Made by a program: the position numbers and the translations under genes
The notes under the pieces: model-generated
What the model saw: the letters and a program-made list of their open reading frames with translations, nothing else
Database searches by the model: none
What the model was told of the DNA's origin: nothing
Part shown: positions 1 through 7,824 of the stretch, piece after piece
How positions within the stretch are numbered: position 1 is the first letter of the stretch
How the letters are laid out: each line of letters opens with the position of its first letter
Assembly (NCBI GenBank): GCA_959608885.1
Contig: CAUHSG010000005.1
Span: forward strand, 41,248 to 105,247
Direction: 5' to 3'
DNA length: 64,000 bases
From: an uncultured Coriobacteriia bacterium
Lineage (GTDB): Bacteria > Actinomycetota > Coriobacteriia > Coriobacteriales > QAMH01

Positions 1-80
1 CCGGACATGCCCGTAATGACGATGAGATCGGGACCAAGCGATGATGGATCGAGCTCTTCGACAGCATCTTGCTGAGCCAT
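1..80 (-). CDS. rapZ: RNase adapter / nucleotide-binding protein RapZ (5' end only)
   Basis: Only the first 26 or so codons are in the window; the gene runs off the left edge. The start ATG is at 80-78. The visible protein opens with a Gln/Asp/Glu-rich stretch and reaches LIVITGMSG, the beginning of the RapZ/YvcJ P-loop (usually VTGMSGAGKS). RapZ proteins are ATP/GTP-binding regulators; in E. coli RapZ controls amino-sugar synthesis through GlmZ/GlmY RNAs, while the role in actinobacteria is less clear. Position directly after uvrC agrees with the uvrC-rapZ-yvcK-whiA order common in Gram-positive bacteria. The identification rests on a short peptide plus synteny. Confidence 0.75.
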   Translation of the reverse strand, partial: MAQQDAVEELDPSSLGPDLIVITGMS

Positions 81-182
81 GGAACTCCCCTTTATCGAAA
101 TTGTAGGAGCTCACAGTATACCGCGAGTGAGCATGGCATCGCAGGACCGTCATATTGTCCGCAAGGTTCGCGCGGTCAAACT

Positions 183-303
183 GCTTCGCGGTCTTTACGG
201 CGCGCTCCCTTGTCATTTCGACCGGAGGCGCGTAGACAAGCTGCTCCGCGTCGACGGTCGCTTCCCGACAGCCCGCTTCGCGGTCTTTACGGCGCGCTCC
301 CTT
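183..303 (+). repeat. 29-bp direct repeat in the uvrC-rapZ gap
   Basis: The same 29 bases occur at 183-211 and 275-303 (beginning GCTTCGCGGTCTTTACGG). The copies are 92 bp apart, in the 267-bp gap between uvrC and rapZ. The short frames running through them have no protein-like content, so I read this as non-coding repeat DNA. Confidence 0.7.
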
Positions 304-333
304 AGACCTCCGCTTCGCAGCTTGTCTACGCGC
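228..333. repeat. 17-bp inverted repeat in the uvrC-rapZ gap
   Basis: GCGCGTAGACAAGCTGC at 228-244 is exactly inverted at 317-333. The arms flank the second copy of the 29-bp direct repeat, so the gap is built of interleaved direct and inverted repeats. An RNA from either strand could pair the arms around a 72-nt loop. No T-run follows on the minus strand, so this is not an obvious simple terminator for uvrC. Confidence 0.65.
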
Positions 334-347
334 GAACCGTCACGTTT

Positions 348-2276
348 TTAACTGTCGGAACTATGCTCGGCATCGAAGTCGAGGATGACGGCATAGAGGT
401 CTTCGGCAACTTGCTTGGGTATGCCGGGCACGGCCTCGATCTCCTCGAGGCTCGCTTCGCGCATGCGCTTGACACTGCCGAAGTGCTTGAGGAGTTGCTT
501 GCGGCGCTTGGGGCCCAGACCGGGAACATCGTCGAGAATGGAGGCGACCATGCCCTTGTCGCGAAGCTCGCGGTGGAAGGTGATGGCAAAGCGGTGAGCC
601 TCGTCACGCACATGCTTGACAAGGTACAACGAGGGACTGCCGCTGGGAAGCACGACGGGGCCCGTATCATCCCAGGGCACGTAGAGCTCCTCGTCCTTCT
701 TGGCCAGGCCCGCCATCGGGATGTCGAGACCGAGCTCGGACAGCTCGTTGATGGCGGCGGTAAGCTGTGGCTTGCCGCCGTCGAGAATGAGTAAGTCGGG
801 CCTGCTGCCAAATCGTTCGTCTTCCATGCGCTCGGGTGCGTAGCGACGGCGCAGCACCTCGCTCATCATCGCGAAGTCGTTTGCCTCTCCGTATTCCTTG
901 CGAATCTTGAAACGACGGTACTGCGACTTGTCGGGTTTGCCGCCCGTGAAGACGACCATCGAGGCAACCGAGTAATTGCCGTGGATGGTCGAGATATCGA
1001 AGCACTCGATGCGCATGGGCGGTTCGGGCAACGCGAGCGCGCTCTCGAGTTGCAGCAATGCTAGATCGATGCGCTCCTCGTCGTAGCGCGTGCGCATCTT
1101 GTGACGCATGAGCGCGTGCTTGGCGTTGAGCGCCGCGAGTTCGAGCAGCTGGTTGCGCTCACCTCGCTCGGGTACGACAACATGCACCTTGGCACCATGC
1201 GGGCTCGCGAGCCGCTCGGTGAGCCACTGCTCAAGCGGCCGCGTCACCTCTTCGGGCAGGTGTTCGGCAACGACGACCTCGTGTGGCAGCTCGGTCGTCT
1301 GATCGTAGTACCTGGAGAGGAACTGGCCCACCAGATCGGCCTCGGGAACGTTGAGGCCCTTGTCGAGCACGAAATCGTTGCTGATGATGATGCGACCGTT
1401 ACGCACGACGAAGACATGGGCAGCGGCAATGGTCTCCTCGCGGAAGAAGCTGATGACATCGATGTTGAGCGGGCGCGAAAGCACCGCCTTCTGTTTTTCC
1501 TGCAGCGCCTTGATGGCTTCGAGACGGTCACGCGTGCGGGCGGCATGCTCGAAATCGAGCTCGGCTGCCGCCTCTTTCATCTCGGCCTCGAGCTCGCCCA
1601 CGAACTCATCGCGTTCGCCTGCCAGAAAGCGCTCGACGCGGGCAACGAGCGGAGCGTATTCCTCGGGCGTGATGGCTGCGCAGCAGGGGCCCGTACCCTT
1701 GCCGATGTGATAGGCGAAGCACGCCTTGTCATCGGGCGTGGGCCAGCGCCCTGCCTCGATCATGCGCGTCATCTTGCGGTACTGCTCGCAGGATACAGCG
1801 CAGATGGGCACGATGCGTCGCACGGTATCGATGGTCTCACGTGCCGCCCGCGCATCGGTGTAGGGCCCGAAGTAGCGTGTTCCGCTCTTGTGCTTTTCGC
1901 GCGTGAACTTGATGGCCGGATAGGCCGCACTCTTCGTGATGGCGATGAACGGATAGCTCTTGTTGTCGCGATAGTCGACGTTGAAGGGCGGATTGTACTG
2001 CTGGATCAGGTTCTTCTCGAGCACAAGCGATTCGGTCTCGTTGTTCACCACGATGTAGTCGAAGGAGGCGACCTGCTCCATCATGAACGGAATCTTGAGG
2101 CGCTCGTCTTGGCCGGAAACGTACTGCATCATGCGCGCGCGCAGGTCAACGGCCTTGCCAACGTAGAGTATCTCGCCCTCGGCATTCTTCCATAGGTAGC
2201 AACCCGGGCTCTCGGGCACACCCTTCAGCTGCTCGCGCAGGTCGGGAATGTTGCTATGCTCCGAAGTGCTCGTCAT
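348..2276 (-). CDS. uvrC: Excinuclease ABC subunit C
   Basis: UvrC makes the dual incision on damaged DNA after UvrA/UvrB recognition in nucleotide excision repair. The protein shows an N-terminal GIY-YIG-type nuclease domain (PGCYLW followed by YVGKAVDLRARM). A UVR motif for UvrB binding follows (LDFEHAARTRDRLEAI, roughly residue 240). The RNase H-like second nuclease domain begins at ECFDISTIHG. Two C-terminal helix-hairpin-helix motifs are visible (VPGLGPKRRKQLL and VPGIPKQVAEDL). With the chosen ATG at 2276 it has 642 residues, normal for UvrC. That start lies 20 bp inside the upstream transferase gene, suggesting translational coupling. ATGs at 2288, 2306 and 2378 are alternatives, none with a strong Shine-Dalgarno sequence. 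Confidence 0.95.
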   Translation of the reverse strand: MTSTSEHSNIPDLREQLKGVPESPGCYLWKNAEGEILYVGKAVDLRARMMQYVSGQDERLKIPFMMEQVASFDYIVVNNETESLVLEKNLIQQYNPPFNVDYRDNKSYPFIAITKSAAYPAIKFTREKHKSGTRYFGPYTDARAARETIDTVRRIVPICAVSCEQYRKMTRMIEAGRWPTPDDKACFAYHIGKGTGPCCAAITPEEYAPLVARVERFLAGERDEFVGELEAEMKEAAAELDFEHAARTRDRLEAIKALQEKQKAVLSRPLNIDVISFFREETIAAAHVFVVRNGRIIISNDFVLDKGLNVPEADLVGQFLSRYYDQTTELPHEVVVAEHLPEEVTRPLEQWLTERLASPHGAKVHVVVPERGERNQLLELAALNAKHALMRHKMRTRYDEERIDLALLQLESALALPEPPMRIECFDISTIHGNYSVASMVVFTGGKPDKSQYRRFKIRKEYGEANDFAMMSEVLRRRYAPERMEDERFGSRPDLLILDGGKPQLTAAINELSELGLDIPMAGLAKKDEELYVPWDDTGPVVLPSGSPSLYLVKHVRDEAHRFAITFHRELRDKGMVASILDDVPGLGPKRRKQLLKHFGSVKRMREASLEEIEAVPGIPKQVAEDLYAVILDFDAEHSSDS

Positions 2277-3414
2277 GGCGGGGCTCATGTTCAGGGTCGA
2301 TGCCATTGGTGTCGTACATAACGTCACCGCGGCCGTGACGCTGGCGCACCGGATTAAACAGGCCGATCTTGTAGACAATGACGGCCGAGGCGATAAGCAG
2401 CAGGATGAAAATCACGAGCTTGGCCACACCGCCGAGCACCCACATGAGCAGGGTGCCGATGCAGAGTATGGCCGTCCATAAGTAGATGAGCAGCACCGCC
2501 TTGCGCTGCGAGTAGCCACGCAGAAGCAGGCGATGGTGAATGTGACCGGCGTCGGGCGTGGCAATCGACTCGTGCTTGCGCAGACGACGCACGATGGCGG
2601 CGGCTGTGTCGATGATGGGGATGAGCGCCACGATGATGGGAACGATGAGCAGCGTCACCGAAAGCAAGCGCGTGGTGCCCACCAGAGAGACCGAACCGAG
2701 CAACAAGCCGAGCAACATCGAACCTGAATCGCCCATGAAGATACTCGCCGGATAGAAGTTGTAGATGAGAAAGGCCCCAGCCACGGCAGCGGTGATTGCC
2801 GCAAGCAGCGCAGCCTCCGTCTGATGCAAGGTCATGAACATGATGAAGAGCGTAATCGCCGCCATGCCCGTGATGCCGGCAGCCAGGCCATCGAGCCCAT
2901 CGATGAGGTTGATGATGTTGATGAAGCAGACGAGATATATGACCGTGATGGGATACGCCCAGATTCCGAAGTCGACGACGAGCGCGGAGCCGGGAACCTG
3001 AAACGCATGCAGAATCGTACCCGTACCGGCGATGATGCATGACGCGAGCACCTGTCCGACAAACTTCACGCCCGGCCCGAGACCGCGCACGTCATCGATG
3101 ACGCCCACGATGACGATGAACGCGAGCCCGACGAGCACGCCAAGGGATCTGATGTTCACCTCACCCGGAATGTAGAGGGGGCCGTTCCAGAAGCCGGCAC
3201 GCTCGCCAATGTATTCGATGATGACGGCGACAAGCAGTCCGCCGAACATGGCGATGCCGCCCATGCGCGGAACGGGCCTGCGATTGACGCGGCGCGGACC
3301 AGGCTCATCGACGATGCCATGTGCCGTCGCGAAGCGCCTGACGGGAGGAACGAAGACGGCCGTCGCGGCAAAGGCAATGGCGAAGATTAGCAAGTAGTGT
3401 ATCCACGTTTGCAT
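2254..3414 (-). CDS. Polyprenyl-phosphate N-acetylhexosamine-1-phosphate transferase (MraY/WecA/TagO family)
   Basis: A 386-residue multi-pass membrane enzyme of the PNPT family. These enzymes transfer a sugar-1-phosphate from a UDP-sugar to undecaprenyl (decaprenyl) phosphate, the first membrane step of a wall glycopolymer. Diagnostic motifs are RVNRRPVPRMGG near the N-terminus, NLIDGLDGLAAG, FMGDSGSMLLG and the HIHHRLL loop that separates WecA/TagO-like enzymes from MraY. About ten hydrophobic segments are visible. The motif pattern favours a GlcNAc-1-P transferase over MraY proper; the true acceptor polymer cannot be told from this sequence. It overlaps the start of uvrC and follows pheA by 21 bp. 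Confidence 0.9.
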   Translation of the reverse strand: MQTWIHYLLIFAIAFAATAVFVPPVRRFATAHGIVDEPGPRRVNRRPVPRMGGIAMFGGLLVAVIIEYIGERAGFWNGPLYIPGEVNIRSLGVLVGLAFIVIVGVIDDVRGLGPGVKFVGQVLASCIIAGTGTILHAFQVPGSALVVDFGIWAYPITVIYLVCFINIINLIDGLDGLAAGITGMAAITLFIMFMTLHQTEAALLAAITAAVAGAFLIYNFYPASIFMGDSGSMLLGLLLGSVSLVGTTRLLSVTLLIVPIIVALIPIIDTAAAIVRRLRKHESIATPDAGHIHHRLLLRGYSQRKAVLLIYLWTAILCIGTLLMWVLGGVAKLVIFILLLIASAVIVYKIGLFNPVRQRHGRGDVMYDTNGIDPEHEPRHDEHFGA

Positions 3415-3435
3415 GTGGGTAAGTATACGGCATTC

Positions 3436-4284
3436 TCAGACACTGCGCGGATACGAGCCGATGACCTTAACCTCACGCATCTTCATACGCAGGCAATTGA
3501 GCGCAATTTGGATATTGGGATCGTCGGCATATCCGTCGATGTCCATGAAGAACATGTAGTCGCCCAGATCCTGCTTGGTCGGACGCGACTGGACCATCGT
3601 GAGATTGACGCCGGCGAAGAAGAGCTCCGACAGAATCATCTGCAGCGTACCCGGACGGTCGGCGTTCATGAAGAGCGCCAGCGTGCTCTTGCCCGGGCCA
3701 TCATGCGCGACCGGTCCCTTGCCGATGATGACGAAGCGCGTCTGGCTGCTCAGGTTGTCCTCGATGGCTTCCTCGTAGATATCGATACCGCAAATCTCGG
3801 CGGCAAGCGGCGCCGCGATGGCGGCAACGGTCTTGTCGGCAGCAGCCATCTCGGCAGCTGCCGCCGTCGAATTAGCAAGACGAAGCTGGCGTCCGGGGAG
3901 GTTCTGGTTAATCCAGCGACGGCACTGGCCGATGCCTTGCGTATGCGAGGCGATGGTCGTCACATCGTCAAGCGTGGCAGCCGGATTGAGAAGCAGCGCC
4001 TGATGGATGTCGATGGCAATCTCGCCCAGAATCTCCGCGCGCGAGGTGAAGGCGAACGCATCGAGGACGGCCGTGACGGAGCCCTCAAGCGAATTCTCGA
4101 TGGGGACGACACCGTACTCCGCCTTGCCGCGTTCGACGGCCTCGAAGACCTCGGGGAGTGATTCGCAGGGTAGCGGATCGTAATCGGCGGACAACGAACC
4201 GCGCTCGACGAGTGCGCGCACCGCCATGTCAGAAAAGGTTCCGATGGGACCAAGAAATGCATAGGTCAGTTTAGATTGAGACAT
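3436..4284 (-). CDS. pheA: Prephenate dehydratase with C-terminal ACT domain
   Basis: Converts prephenate to phenylpyruvate, the committed step to phenylalanine. The 282-residue protein begins YAFLGPIGTFSDMA, the usual opening of the PDT domain. It carries the catalytic TRF motif (SSQTRFVIIGKG, near residue 175). A C-terminal ACT domain follows (RPGTLQMILSELFFAGVNLTMVQSRPTK), which in this family binds Phe for feedback inhibition. The ESRP regulatory motif reads QSRP here, a small departure. No chorismate mutase domain is fused, so it is the stand-alone type. Confidence 0.95.
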   Translation of the reverse strand: MSQSKLTYAFLGPIGTFSDMAVRALVERGSLSADYDPLPCESLPEVFEAVERGKAEYGVVPIENSLEGSVTAVLDAFAFTSRAEILGEIAIDIHQALLLNPAATLDDVTTIASHTQGIGQCRRWINQNLPGRQLRLANSTAAAAEMAAADKTVAAIAAPLAAEICGIDIYEEAIEDNLSSQTRFVIIGKGPVAHDGPGKSTLALFMNADRPGTLQMILSELFFAGVNLTMVQSRPTKQDLGDYMFFMDIDGYADDPNIQIALNCLRMKMREVKVIGSYPRSV

Positions 4285-4346
4285 GTGCGTGAATACCTTC
4301 GTTTAGTTTGCGTTAACTGGGAATTCTAGCACAGCCGTGCCTTCGG

Positions 4347-5204
4347 CTATTCCGCGCAGAGCCACATATCTCCCCGGCGCACAATGAAGCCCTCGCACTC
4401 GAGCTCGGCGAGTATGGCTTCAGTCTCTTCGAGCGAAGGTTCCTCGCGCCCTGCCTCACGCTCGCTATGCGCCAAGTCACGCAACAGCTCCTCGGTCGTT
4501 AGCGCATCGTCAATGACGCGGCGCAGAAGGTAGGCCCGTTTTTGCCGGTGGCTTCCCTCGAATTTGGATTGACGCGTGTAATGCTTGCTCTTGCGCGTGG
4601 GATTGGTCATCGTCTTCTTCAGATGCGCGCCGTAGTCGAGCAGGGCGTAATACCAAGCGCGCACGCGCTCATCAGCGGGACACGTCGCCTCAACGAGGGG
4701 AACAAGCTGCTTGTCACTCACGACTTCGTGCTCGTCGAAGAATTCGTGGATGAAGACGGCGCGTACGTTCGTCTCGAGATACATGTCCGGCTGCCGGAAT
4801 GCAAAAATGCGCACACCCGCAGATGTCGAGGGGCCAATGCCAGGCAAAGCCAGCAACGTCTTCTTGTCGGAAGGGACGACACCATCGTGCATGGCAGCCA
4901 CTTCCTCGGCGCAGCGCTTGAGATTAAGCGCGCGTCGGTTATAGCCCATGCCCTGCCACAGCTCGAGCACGGGAGGCAGCGGAGCGGCGGCTAAATCCGT
5001 AATGGTGGGGAAAATCTCGAGCCATTGCTCCCAGCGCCCCCTGACACGCGTGACCTGGGTCTGCTGAAGCATGACCTCGGAAAGCAGGATTGCATAGGGA
5101 TCGTAGGTGTTACGCCAGGGCAGGTCGCGATAGAACTCGCGACCTTGCTCCCAGACGGTTTCGATGAACGTGTCGAGCTTCGCAGCCGAGGAGTCCATAA
5201 TCAC
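4347..5204 (-). CDS. mutY: MutY-like A/G-specific adenine glycosylase lacking the Fe-S cluster
   Basis: HhH-GPD-superfamily DNA glycosylase, 285 residues, shorter than classical MutY (about 350). The N-terminal half matches MutY well: LSEVMLQQTQV with the adenine-protonating Glu43, LWQGMGYNRRALNL, and the helix-hairpin-helix LPGIGPSTSAG (119-130). Two departures are visible. The segment equivalent to LDGNV, which holds the catalytic Asp, reads LETNV (Glu144). The four-cysteine 4Fe-4S motif is absent, replaced by a Lys/Arg-rich stretch. The NUDIX-like 8-oxoG-reading domain is also missing; the last 70 residues look like a small winged-helix. Cluster-less MutY proteins are known from some anaerobes and lactic acid bacteria. 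The start overlaps the HAD gene stop by 4 bp. Confidence 0.75.
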   Translation of the reverse strand: MIMDSSAAKLDTFIETVWEQGREFYRDLPWRNTYDPYAILLSEVMLQQTQVTRVRGRWEQWLEIFPTITDLAAAPLPPVLELWQGMGYNRRALNLKRCAEEVAAMHDGVVPSDKKTLLALPGIGPSTSAGVRIFAFRQPDMYLETNVRAVFIHEFFDEHEVVSDKQLVPLVEATCPADERVRAWYYALLDYGAHLKKTMTNPTRKSKHYTRQSKFEGSHRQKRAYLLRRVIDDALTTEELLRDLAHSEREAGREEPSLEETEAILAELECEGFIVRRGDMWLCAE

Positions 5205-5866
5205 GAGCCCCAGTCGACAATCTCCCAGCTGCGCCTCTTTGCGATACGCTCGAGCTTCTTGTCGGGATCGATGACCGTAACCTCATTCGCAAGCTCGAGC
5301 ATGGGAATATCGCTGTAATGATCACTGTAGGCGCGTTCGAGCACCCAGTTACGCGAGCCGAACATGTCATCACATAGCTGGACGAGCAGGCGGAGCTTTT
5401 CGCGCCCCTGCACGGGAACACCGACTACCTTGCCCGTATAGTGGTCGTCTTTTTCCTCCATGATAGTCGACACCTGTCCGTCAAAGCCAAGCTCTTCAAC
5501 GATGGTCGTGGTGATGGGCTTGAAGGATGCCGACGCCAATATCACCTTCATACCGTCTTCGCGACAACGCTTGATCTCGCGAATCGCACCAGGACGAATG
5601 CGCTTGCGAATGCGGCGGCTGAAGACATCCATGATCTCGGCATCGACTTCCTCGACCGTCGGCTCGGTGAGCGCCGAGAACAGCAACTCGCGGGGCGTGG
5701 ACTCCACCTGCGGCAGACGCAGGCGATAGCGGATACCCCAGATGCCCATGAGGATGGCCTTGTGTACGGGCAGCTGGCGATGACGCAGCAAGCTCGTCGT
5801 GAGCTTGAGCGGGGACTCTCCATCGATGATCGTGCCATCGAGGTCAAAGGCGGCAACACGTACCAA
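5201..5866 (-). CDS. HAD-IB family (SerB-like) hydrolase
   Basis: A 221-residue haloacid-dehalogenase-fold phosphatase. Motif I is AAFDLDGTIID (nucleophile and acid/base Asp). A cap of about 70 helical residues follows. Motif II is the SAS in VILASASFKP. A Lys (REKLRLL) and the acidic motif III (YSDHYSDIPML) complete the active site. This order matches the IB subfamily, which includes phosphoserine phosphatase and lipid or sugar phosphatases; the substrate cannot be read from sequence. Its stop overlaps the mutY start by 4 bp (ATGA-type), so the two are probably co-translated. Confidence 0.85.
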   Translation of the reverse strand: MVRVAAFDLDGTIIDGESPLKLTTSLLRHRQLPVHKAILMGIWGIRYRLRLPQVESTPRELLFSALTEPTVEEVDAEIMDVFSRRIRKRIRPGAIREIKRCREDGMKVILASASFKPITTTIVEELGFDGQVSTIMEEKDDHYTGKVVGVPVQGREKLRLLVQLCDDMFGSRNWVLERAYSDHYSDIPMLELANEVTVIDPDKKLERIAKRRSWEIVDWGS

Positions 5867-5934
5867 TGCGTCTCTCCCGTGCGTGAAATCATTTTTGACG
5901 TGCGAATTATACGCTATGGGAGAGACGGGCGATG

Positions 5935-7821
5935 CTAATAATCAGCCTCGTCGATGCAATCGCTGAACTGCGAGTTGTAGAGCTCGGCGTAGAAGCCGTC
6001 TTGCAGCAGAAGCTGCTCGTGCGTGCCCATCTCGACGATATCGCCTTCCCTCAGCACCAGAATCACGTCTGCATCACGGATGGTCGAGAGGCGATGCGCG
6101 ATGACGAAGCTCGTACGGGTACTCGCAAGCGCGGTCATCGCACGTTGCACGAGACGCTCGGTACGCGTGTCAATGGAACTCGTCGCCTCATCGAGAATGA
6201 GTATCTCTGGATCGGCCAGCAAGGCGCGAGCGATGGTAATGAGCTGGCGTTGACCCGCCGATATGTTGGAAGCCTCCTCGTTGATAACGGTGTCATAGCC
6301 ATCGGGAAGCGTGCGGATGAAGTGGTCGACGTGCGCTGCCCGAGCGGCACGCTCTATCGCCTCATCGGTCGCCTTATCCACCCCGTAGGCGATGTTATCG
6401 CGGATGGTCCCGTTGAACAGCCACGTGTCCTGAAGCACCATACCCATGTGCGAACGCAGCTCGTCACGTTTGATGATGCGTATGTCGCGCCCATCGAGCA
6501 GAATCGCGCCCGCATCGATTTCGTAGAAGCGCATCAGGAGATTGACGATCGTCGTCTTTCCGGCTCCGGTGGGACCGACGATCGCGACCATCTGCCCGGG
6601 CTGCACCTCGACCGAAAGGTCGTGGATGACGGGCTTTTCCGGATCGTAGCCAAAGCGCACGTGCTCGAACTGCACGTGCCCCTTGCGCGCTGTCGTGTCG
6701 GGAAGAAGCGCGGTCTCATCGCTCATCTCGGGTTGGTCGAGAATCTCGAAGACGCGCTCGGCGCCGGCAATCGTGGCCTGGAAGGTATTGATGATGCCCG
6801 CCAACTGGCTGATGGGCCGTGTGAAGTTGCGCATGTACTGCGTGAACGCCTGTACCTCACCGACGGTGAGCGCGCCGATGACCGCCTGCCAGCCACCTAT
6901 GCACACTATGGCGATGTAGGCGAGGTTGCCCACGAAGATCATGAGCGGACGAATCAGGCCCGAGACGAATTGTGCGCGCCAAGCGTGCCCGAAATACTCG
7001 TCATTGATGCGCTCGAAGTCCCTGATCGCGCCCTCTTCGTGCGCGAACGCCTTGACCTCGGTGTGTCCGCCGTAAGTCTCCTCGATGTGCGCGTCCAGCA
7101 CGCCAAGCGCGGTCTGCTGGGCGAGGAAGAACCTCTGCGAGCGTTTCGCGACGACGGCTGTGAGCGCGATGGAGATGGGCAGCGTGCACAGCGCGACGAT
7201 GGTGACGAGCGGACTCATGAGCATCATCATGACAAAGACACCGATAATGGTGATGACCGACATGAGCGCCTGCGTCATGCCATCTTGCAGCGTCGTCGAG
7301 ATGAGGTCGATGTCGTTGACGACACGCGAGAGGATGTCGCCCTTCGAATGCGAGTCGTAATAGGACAGCGGGATGCGGTTGAGCTTCTCCTCGGTCTGCT
7401 GGCGCAGCGAGTAGACGACGTTTTGCGCGACACGCGCCATCACGAATGCCTGCAAATACGTGAAGACCTGATAGCAGACGTACAGGACGATGAGCACGAG
7501 CAGGATCTCCCTGAGCAAGTCGAAGTTCACCCCGGCGCCCGATTCGCCATTGGCAATCGCGACACCGGCCCTGAATATCTCGGTCGTAGCCAATCCCAAC
7601 TGCCGCGGCCCGAGAATATCGAAGAGTGTGGCAATGACGGCGCAGACGAGCACGAGGACGATCTTGGGAACCTCGGGTTTGACGAACGTGAGTAGGCGAC
7701 GAAACGTCCGCTTGGCGTTTTTCGCCTTCTGCGTCGGCATCGCGCCATGCGGCCCATGTGGTCCATGATGGCCGGGACCAGGCCTGCTTCCCGACATGGG
7801 GTTCTTGTGTTGGGGCGACAT
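5935..7821 (-). CDS. ABC exporter half-transporter (permease-ATPase), canonical NBD partner
   Basis: A 628-residue type IV ABC exporter half. A His/Gly/Pro-rich cytoplasmic N-terminus precedes a six-helix membrane domain and the ATPase. The ATPase shows Walker A GPTGAGKTT, Q-loop, signature ISAGQ, Walker B ILILDEATSSID with the catalytic Glu, and H-loop IAHRLST. The signature is non-consensus (ISAGQ instead of LSGGQ) while Walker B is complete. The neighbour at 7825-9567 shows the reverse pattern, so together they form a heterodimeric pump of the BmrCD/TM287-288 type. They are 3 bp apart with a GAGGT-type ribosome site. Substrate unknown: drugs, peptides or lipids. Confidence 0.92.
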   Translation of the reverse strand: MSPQHKNPMSGSRPGPGHHGPHGPHGAMPTQKAKNAKRTFRRLLTFVKPEVPKIVLVLVCAVIATLFDILGPRQLGLATTEIFRAGVAIANGESGAGVNFDLLREILLVLIVLYVCYQVFTYLQAFVMARVAQNVVYSLRQQTEEKLNRIPLSYYDSHSKGDILSRVVNDIDLISTTLQDGMTQALMSVITIIGVFVMMMLMSPLVTIVALCTLPISIALTAVVAKRSQRFFLAQQTALGVLDAHIEETYGGHTEVKAFAHEEGAIRDFERINDEYFGHAWRAQFVSGLIRPLMIFVGNLAYIAIVCIGGWQAVIGALTVGEVQAFTQYMRNFTRPISQLAGIINTFQATIAGAERVFEILDQPEMSDETALLPDTTARKGHVQFEHVRFGYDPEKPVIHDLSVEVQPGQMVAIVGPTGAGKTTIVNLLMRFYEIDAGAILLDGRDIRIIKRDELRSHMGMVLQDTWLFNGTIRDNIAYGVDKATDEAIERAARAAHVDHFIRTLPDGYDTVINEEASNISAGQRQLITIARALLADPEILILDEATSSIDTRTERLVQRAMTALASTRTSFVIAHRLSTIRDADVILVLREGDIVEMGTHEQLLLQDGFYAELYNSQFSDCIDEADY

Positions 7822-7824
7822 CGG

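Noticed and set aside
69..351. Two overlapping short plus-strand frames between rapZ and uvrC
   Set aside because: They run through the direct and inverted repeats, lack ribosome sites and encode Arg-rich, non-protein-like peptides.
1101..2195. Long plus-strand open frame opposite uvrC
   Set aside because: It is antisense to a strongly conserved gene and is the usual by-product of high G+C at the third codon position. The same reasoning removes the long opposite-strand frames at 5932-7695, 7747-9342, 29344-31623, 36670-38697, 45728-47629 and 54742-56643.
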